Assembly (NCBI GenBank): GCA_032622095.1
Contig: CP136063.1
Coordinates: 144,971,950-145,035,949, forward strand
DNA from: Siphonodentalium dalli
Taxonomy: Eukaryota > Mollusca > Scaphopoda > Gadilida > Siphonodentaliidae
DNA: 64,000 nt
Reading direction: 5' to 3'
Under the pieces are notes generated by a model. It searched no databases. It saw only the letters and a list, made by a program, of their open reading frames with translations, and was not told the DNA's origin. This document shows, piece by piece, positions 57,601 through 64,000 of this stretch. The position numbers and the translations under genes are program-made. Each line of letters opens with the position of its first letter. The stretch's first letter is position 1.

Positions 57601-58112
57601 ATGCATGTACTAAATTATACCGAGAATCAATCCTACTGGTATATAATAGTCCTGATAATTTGTAAATAATAATTTCAACTAACTAGAGTAAAGTCTTGAT
57701 CAGTTTTATAGAGGTATTGTTGTGTCCAATGTGGGGAAGGTGGTGGTGTAGTGGTGTGGTGCAAGATTTAGAGAAGATTAATTTTTATGGTACAATAGTG
57801 TCGACATCCGGATTGACCACTTGTTCGTCTGTCTGTCATCCGTAGACAATTTACGCATAACGCGATAACTCAAACATTTTCTATCCGATCGAAACACAAT
57901 TTTTTTATAGGAGTTTCTTAGCCCAAAATTTTAGATAGAGTTCGAATATGGGTTTAATCAGATTTTAATTCCTTGCCCAATTTCACCAAAAGAAAAAGAA
58001 AACCCTTTCGTGACTGGAGCGGCGCTGGTGCAGCATTACATATCCTGTGTCAGTACATTCTCTAATTCGAGTCTCCCATAATTTGTAATAATTAGTTTTA
58101 TTATGTGCATTT
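57601..58112. other. Intronic DNA with a weak repeat trace
   Basis: GTCGACATCCGGATTGACC, GTCTGTCTGTCATCCG and a CGATCGAAACACAATTTT segment (57,800-57,900) resemble the start of another repeat of the GTCCGTC style. No gene. Confidence 0.4.
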
Positions 58113-58700
58113 TTAGCTCACCTGAGACGAAGTCTCCGGTGGAGCTATAGTCATCACTCGTCGTCCGTCCGTCAACAATTCTTTGAACATCTTCTCCTCT
58201 GGAACCATAAGACCAAATTGGTTCATATTTGGTGTGGATGTTCCCTAGGTGACTCTCATTCAGATTTGTTCAAATTAGGTCGCTGGGTCAAACGGGTTGC
58301 GAAGCCAGGGCCATAACTCTATTCCTCCATAGTAATTCTTAGAACGACTTCTTTTCCCGAACTATAAGGCCGAATGGGTTCATATTTGGTGTGGATGTTC
58401 CCTAGGGGACTCACATTCAGATTTGTTCAAATTAAGTCACTGGGTCAAACAGTTGCGAAGCCAGGGCCATAACTCTTTCTCTCCATAGTGATTCTTTTAA
58501 ACATCTTCGTAAATACCATCAGGCCAAATGGGTTCATATTTGGTATGAAGGATCCTTGGGTGACTGGGGTTCAAATGAGGTCACTGGGTAAAATGTGGGC
58601 AGGGACATGACTCCAAAAAATATTTAAAATTTTTTTTTTTATTAAACTCCATGGTCAATTATATATATATATTATATATATATATTGTGCCCCTGGCCCT
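58113..58700 (+). repeat. TTTTTAGCTCACCTGAG mollusc-type repeat, copy 1
   Basis: Opens TTTTTAGCTCACCTGAGACG, then GGTGGAGCTATAGTCATCAC and GTCCGTCCGTC. Units starting with TTCATATTTGGT at about 58222, 58379 and 58532 (period about 155 bp) each continue into CACTGGGTCAAA and AGCCAGGGCCATAACTC. It ends in an A/T run. Confidence 0.75.
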
Positions 58701-59900
58701 TTATTCAAGTTCACTGCTTCTGCCACCCTGGTCCCAAAAATAATATTTACTCAAATTCTGAACAGAGAATCATTAGTAAGAACCATTTACTTTGTTTTAT
58801 AATAGTATACTTGATAATTAAACATCAAAACTCTAAATAATGATTCTGATCATAGTAATTTACTATCGCCAAGGGATGGGTTAAACATCTGCCAATCATG
58901 ATCGCCCTCTCATCATTATAGGCCCGTGTTGATCGTCCAATCGTCTGTCCGTTCGCTTTTGGTTTCTGCATAATAACTTTAGATAGTCTTAACTGAAACA
59001 AATTAAATTTGGTATGTGGATTTACTAGTTAGGCCAAAGAAAAAAGATACTATATGTTTCCGCACATCGACCGACCCTAAAAATAACCGCCAAGTTGGAA
59101 ATCTGGAGATTTGTCATCAGAAAGAGCCTGAGGGAGATTTAGTGAAAAATCTGGAGATTTTTATCGTCCAGATTTTTATCGATATAAAGAGTGTCACGAA
59201 TAAAACTTCATATTTTTCATTTAAATGTCATATAGATGTTTGTTGCATTTGGTTTGTATCTGCCACAATTAACGGCATTGAGACCGATTACCGAGTGCCT
59301 CTAATTTCTAAAATCATTGGGAATAAAATTACGATTTTCCGATTATGGATCACATTTTATTTTGAATAAGGCAATTCAACGATTAAAACTATATTTGCGC
59401 ACTATAAAATGGTGCTCTCGGATAATTTTGTCGCCAAATATATTCAGTAACATCAGGTCATGGACGTATTAAATATAGATCGATGATCAGGTAACATCGG
59501 TAAATTTAAAGAGAGCGTATTGACATAATTGTTTGAGGTCTGTTCGATTCGCGTTGTTATTGCGTATATAAAAGACGGAATACCACAAAGACGGAAACGG
59601 AACTAAAACAAACAAAAAGTTTAAATCGGCAATATAATAATATGAGTCGGAGATTTTAAAGCAGTCGGTCGGGACTAGCAGAAACCAACACTTTATTAAG
59701 TGTGGCCAAAAAAGGAAGCTTCTTGTTTGATATATTATAATCCTTGTCTGGACATTGAAGACCGCATAAAATATAAATTTACTTACTCAACGCTGTTAAA
59801 CAAAAGAGTCAATGTTGTGTCAACATTTTGTCACTGTTTGACTCGCAGGTGATATATTCCTAATTGATTTGTAACACTATAGCTTGCATGGCTTAATGCT
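58701..59900. other. Intronic DNA, unassigned
   Basis: A GTCCGTTCGCTTTTGG trace at about 58,950 recalls the same repeat style. The 117-codon frame at 59016-59369 has no recognisable domain. Confidence 0.5.
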
Positions 59901-59904
59901 TGGC

Positions 59905-61465
59905 AGAGGGCCCCTTCCCCCCCTTTTCGTACGCCGGATTCGACCCATTTTGGACCCGTACGCCGGATTCAAGACACAAATTAAGCTGGATTCCGGATTC
60001 ATGTATTTATATTAACGGATTCCATTTCGGGTGAAATATTGCGATTTGGTTCCTCATTTGGTCATAATAGATCATAATATCATGAATTTTATATGGGATC
60101 CAATCTGATGCACACTCTTATAGGACTTAGTCTGTATATATTCGTTTGTATACGGTGCTCTTTATCTTTCCGGTCATTATTTGCGGCAACATATCTCAAA
60201 AATTGCCCCAAAGACATAGCAAAACAATTTGGATGATGGACTGCCAATTATATTTCCGTGAAAATGCGCTGTGGGCATAAACTTAACCCACAATTCAAAA
60301 ATGTGTATGTTATATTGGGCTACCATCAACATATAAACAACGGTACCTCCGATGGCTAGTTAAAACAATATAACCTTGCCAGGACAGTGTGTGGATTTCA
60401 ACCATGCTATATGTAAAACTGTTTACTCTCCGACACTATATATAAGTCTTAGCTATATCATCAAACACATTAATTCAAATGGCGTTTGTTTGGCGGTTTA
60501 CATGCGATGTGTTAAGCATGATTGTTAATATTATTATCTGGGACCCAAGCGGCCATATACACGCATGCAAATACATGGATGTGTATTGTTTCACTACCAG
60601 TGGATATATACATATTATAGGGAGCTCCAACTCCTGTGCTACATGCATATATTTATATATCAAAATCAATATGTAATCATTGATTAATCCCCAATTTTCT
60701 AGTGGAGCGTGCGCATTATGTTATTGATCTGTCCGACTGTCTGTCCATCCATCATTCGGTATTGGTTTATGTGTGGTGGCTTAAGATACGTATCAACTTT
60801 CTAAACTTAATTTAGTATTTGGGTTTTCTAACACAGAGTGCAGGCCGAGACCACGTGTTCGGTGACCGCCGGCCAATTTCCAATATAGAATAGGGTCCCC
60901 CTTTTTTGTTGGGATTTCCTTCCATGTGTGTCCCCATGTGAGGGCATTGGTAAGTCCAAACTGGTTTTACTGGGATTACTGATCCGGTGCAGGTTGGGTT
61001 CGAGTTTGGAGTCCACCCGAGGGTTTTACATGTGTTATCACATCAGGGTATTAATTCTGGGTCAATATATCACGCCCATATAAAGAGCGTTTAATTTATT
61101 AGTTTTTACACGGGAATGTGATAAAGATCGGTTAATCCAAGGAAGTCTAGACGCATATTCTATACCTTTGTTACTCTTATCCTAACATTTTGTAAACTGT
61201 CGCAAGGTAGACCAGTAGTTGCTCTGGACCTCATTGGTGAAGTTTCCACTACCGGGGTTCAAGACCGGGGTGCCTTTATATGTGGGACCTGCTCATATAT
61301 TATGGGTATCACAAAACTAATCTATAATATCATGTAAACTGGACGTGAAATCGGTATTTGTTTCTTAAACTGGATTCCGGATTCCAGGGTCAATTTGAAG
61401 CTGCTTTCCGGATTCCAGCGTCATTTTAAAACTGGATTCCGGACTCAAGGGGGAAGGGGCCCTCT
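59905..61465. mobile_element. 1.56-kb element with AGAGGGCCCCTTCC inverted ends
   Basis: AGAGGGCCCCTTCCCCCC at 59905 is mirrored by GGGGGAAGGGGCCCTCT ending at 61465. Subterminal words CTGGATTCCGGATTC occur near the left end (about 59,980-60,000) and three times near the right (61,370-61,445). No convincing target duplication and no transposase. Terminal GGGCCCC with AG start resembles hAT-type ends, but this is not secure. Confidence 0.55.
61205..61275 (+). other. tRNA-like Pol III promoter, candidate SINE head
   Basis: An A-box-like TAGACCAGTAG (about 61208-61218) and B-box GGTTCAAGACC (61256-61266) are spaced about 38 bp apart inside the 1.56-kb element. The T-arm stem is imperfect and no cloverleaf forms. 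Confidence 0.35.
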
Positions 61466-62175
61466 TGGTACAGCCGTCGGCTAATTTGGGGTTAATCTTT
61501 TGAAATCGGGAGATTTGGTTTCCCGATCGGGAGCACATGAGAAATGACACAAAATCGGGAGACTCCCGCTGAAATCGGGAAAGTAAACAGGTCTGCCGCC
61601 AACCCTATTTTTTGTATTATTTTTTTTATATTTTTTTTTTACCACCAATGCACATACATAATGATGTTCATTTGTGTACAAAACACATGGTTTCTAACAT
61701 ATCCCTGTGTAAAGTGACCATTTATGTAACGTGACAGCTGGACCTCTACAGTTAAAACTCCAGGTGTGGATTCATGGATTGATGAGCATGATTTTGCAAT
61801 TTTAATTTCCTGAGAGTGGATCTCAGGTCTGCTTTAACCCGTTGGAGAGTATTTGTAACGTCATATAGATGACGTCATGAGTAAATTTAACAAAAAAATA
61901 GCAAAAATTATTAACAAGTTCGGGTCAAAAGGGTCCAATAATTTGTTTTAATTTATGTGGATTTTCTGTTAACGTGTGTTATCATAATCGTTTGCACTTA
62001 TACATTTGGGACATTATATTAATCAAAATAACTCCTATATAAATCATTTATAAATCAGATGATTTATTGAAGTTGTGTATACATCAAATAACAATTCCTG
62101 AAATATATGTTGTTCTACTCGCCAAAGGGTTAAGCCTTGTTTGGGAACTATCAACAGAAATGGTGGGTGTGTATC

Positions 62176-62212
<37 letters not shown>

Positions 62213-62460
62213 GTTATCACCACACATGGTAGGGTTATACCGGTAGCTACTGATTCCGAAAACCAGGCATGCTACTAGTAGATTGGATGTACATGTACTG
62301 GCTACCTCCAGACAATGGGATGTAGTCATCACGATACGAGTTCGTGTGTAATGGTGATATTATGGGTGAAATTCTCATAAAACGTTAGTGACATCAATTT
62401 CTTACCAAATAATATAGCCAAAATATGAAAATGCGGTATGTGAATAAAAAAAATCACACA
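61466..62460. other. Intronic DNA with an AT microsatellite
   Basis: Contains an AT repeat at about 62,179-62,209, a TGACGTCA word at about 61,870, and a word cluster on GAAATCGGGA (61,500-61,585). No gene is supported. Confidence 0.5.
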
Positions 62461-62467
62461 CTTGATC

Positions 62468-63050
62468 TTTTTAGCTCACCTGAGACGAAGTCCCTGGTGG
62501 AGCTATAGTCATCACTCCTCGGCCGTCGTCCGTCCATCCGTTCATCAACAATTCTTTGAACATCTTCTCCTCTGATTCCATTGGACAGAATGGGTTCATA
62601 TTTGGTGTGGATGTTCCCTAGGTGACTCTCATTCAGATTTGTTCAAATGATGTCACTGGGTCAAATAGTTGCGAAGCCAGGGCCATAACTCTTTCCCTCC
62701 ATAGTATATCTTAAAACAACTTCTTGTATAGAACCATTGGTCCGATTTAGCTTATATTTGGTATGAGGGGTTCTTGAATGACTAGGGTTCAGATTTGTTC
62801 AAATGAGATCACCAGGTTGATTAGTTGAGAAACCAGGGCCATAACTCTATACCTCATAGTAATTCTTAGAATAACATCTTCTCAAAATAGATTGGGCCGA
62901 TTTGGTTATATTTGGTACGGAGGGACCTAATGGGTCCATGGATTTTTTTTCAAATTGGGTCACTGGGTCAAATAGGGGCAGAGCCAGGGACATAACTCTA
63001 AATACAAAAAATTACATTTTGCATTTTGATCTTAGATTTTTTTTTAGACA
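62468..63050 (+). repeat. TTTTTAGCTCACCTGAG mollusc-type repeat, copy 2
   Basis: Same family and orientation as copy 1. Opens TTTTTAGCTCACCTGAGACG; TTCATATTTGG or a variant lies at about 62,597, 62,752 and 62,908 (about 155-bp period), with CCAGGGCCATAACTC words. It ends in a T-rich run near 63,040. Confidence 0.75.
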
Positions 63051-63769
63051 CATCACAGCTACCCACCCCCTGCCCCACCCCACCTCCTGTCCCTGCCACA
63101 CCATGCTGTACCATATCATATTATCTTTGCATACTTCACCCCATTAAAATCCTTGTTTTGATCACAGCTGTAGGAGTAACACAATACAGTGGTATTGCAC
63201 TGCAAAATGTTTGTGCCATCATTAATTATCTCCATGTCAACAGGTCTCCCAGACATTCTGGTAGCTGATAGTGGCTTTATGAATGGAATTTTATCCCATG
63301 TTTATCTCAGATACAAATTACCTGTTTGACAGATCAAGTTTATTTTTAGTATTAATATTAACCATTTCATGACCAGAGTTGTGCTGGTGAGAGCAATGAA
63401 GCATGGAAGAATCCAGAGATAATTTGGGGACACCTGTTTCCAGCAGAGGATACATATATTCCCATATAACTTAATAAGGCTTCTGCGCCGAACCAACACA
63501 GATACATGCACATATACATGTATTATAAATATGATCGCGAGATAATATTTCTGATTTCAAAATTAAACATGCAAATAATGGCTCTATTGCAACTGCAGAT
63601 TTTTTATTTACATAGCATATTGTTGAGTTACCTTGGAAAATTCAGGTTGACTCAATAATGTCCACTAGGAATTTGGGGACATTTGGGCTTCTCGAGTTTG
63701 GGCACCCATACCTGTAACAGGTATCAAAACTGCCCTGGAAATTTCCCTGCAATGAAGACCCTGTGCTTG
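63051..63769. other. Unassigned DNA
   Basis: Starts C-rich (63,060-63,100). No exon of calreticulin or of another gene was recognised. Confidence 0.5.
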
Positions 63770-63825
63770 TGCATTCTCTTATATATGTGCTCCCATGGGA
63801 AGCCTCCCATATAAAAGAGAATGCA
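63770..63825. repeat. 56-bp inverted repeat
   Basis: TGCATTCTCTTATAT is mirrored by ATAAAAGAGAATGCA, with CCCATGGGA in the loop. It is similar in size to the 52-bp element at 21.8 kb, but no target duplication is evident. Confidence 0.55.
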
Positions 63826-63919
63826 CTGGCTTTCAAGGTCATGGAAATTTTGTTAAGCCAATATAGTCAGACATTCAAATAAATCATGTATGTCATATTC
63901 TTGCAGGGATGTCCCTACT

Positions 63920-64000
63920 GTGTTGGGGGGGGGGGGGGTGGGTGATTTGAAATGTAATTTTTGAGCTCACATCTTCTCTAGACTGAATGGGTTCATATTT
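63920..64000 (+). repeat. TTTTTAGCTCACCTGAG-family repeat, copy 3 (cut by window end)
   Basis: After a G12 run, TTTTTGAGCTCACATC leads directly to TTCTC...CTGAATGGGTTCATATTT, matching the unit of copies 1 and 2. The 5' head looks truncated. Confidence 0.6.

Overview
This is a repeat-rich, AT-rich eukaryotic window. Three transcribed-repeat families typical of mollusc genomes point to a lophotrochozoan animal, most likely a mollusc: the TTTTAGCTCACCTGAG type near 58.1, 62.5 and 64.0 kb, the ACCCCAACTTTCGAAGA type near 57.0 kb, and the CCCCCGACTTGAAGTC type near 55.7 kb. There are no bacterial-style operons, and most open frames are short and accidental. The species cannot be fixed from the sequence alone.

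One host gene start is well supported: a plus-strand first coding exon at 53,058-53,133, with a signal peptide followed by FKEEFG and a GTAAG donor. It reads as calreticulin. Upstream, at 52,900-52,918, is an exact CCAAT-N9-CCACG endoplasmic-reticulum stress element (reverse orientation). The rest of the gene must lie beyond the window, because no second exon is visible in the next 10.8 kb. Other coding traces are a decayed Cys-containing repeat gene (19.3-21.7 kb) split by an insertion, a minus-strand retroelement-type integrase with both visible catalytic positions broken (29.9-31.2 kb), a decayed zinc-finger frame beside it (27.9-29.5 kb), a small membrane-anchored acidic frame (49.5-49.9 kb), and a possible terminal exon near 9.1 kb.

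Layout: 0-4.8 kb holds short-word repeats. 4.8-7.65 kb is a head-to-tail array of four Helitron-like elements, three carrying 122-bp minisatellite units. 9.8-10.9 kb is an inverted-terminus element. 11.9-13.0 kb has a GATGGCGGCC array plus a CCATGG-rich element. 15.7-16.9 kb is a 300-bp satellite. 19.7-20.6 kb is an 849-bp element packed with AGATATCT palindromes. 23.5-34.4 kb is a large inverted-repeat complex (CCATGG block, GATGGCGGCC arrays, integrase remnants, a clean hAT-type insertion). 37.0-37.7 kb has two minus-strand Helitron-like elements. 39.3-51.3 kb is a nested pair of very long palindromes: a 6.7-kb foldback-like element of inverted 187-bp satellite arrays sits inside a second element with about 1.44-kb terminal inverted repeats. 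51.4-52.3 kb is a CT/AT microsatellite and another GATGGCGGCC array. 53-64 kb, the 3' flank of calreticulin exon 1, carries several hairpin elements and mollusc repeats.

The main biological story is structural. Mirror-image arms allow several insertions to be read against their own empty sites inside the same window. The elements are repeatedly built from palindromes, from an 849-bp palindrome array down to a complete 52-bp hairpin element.
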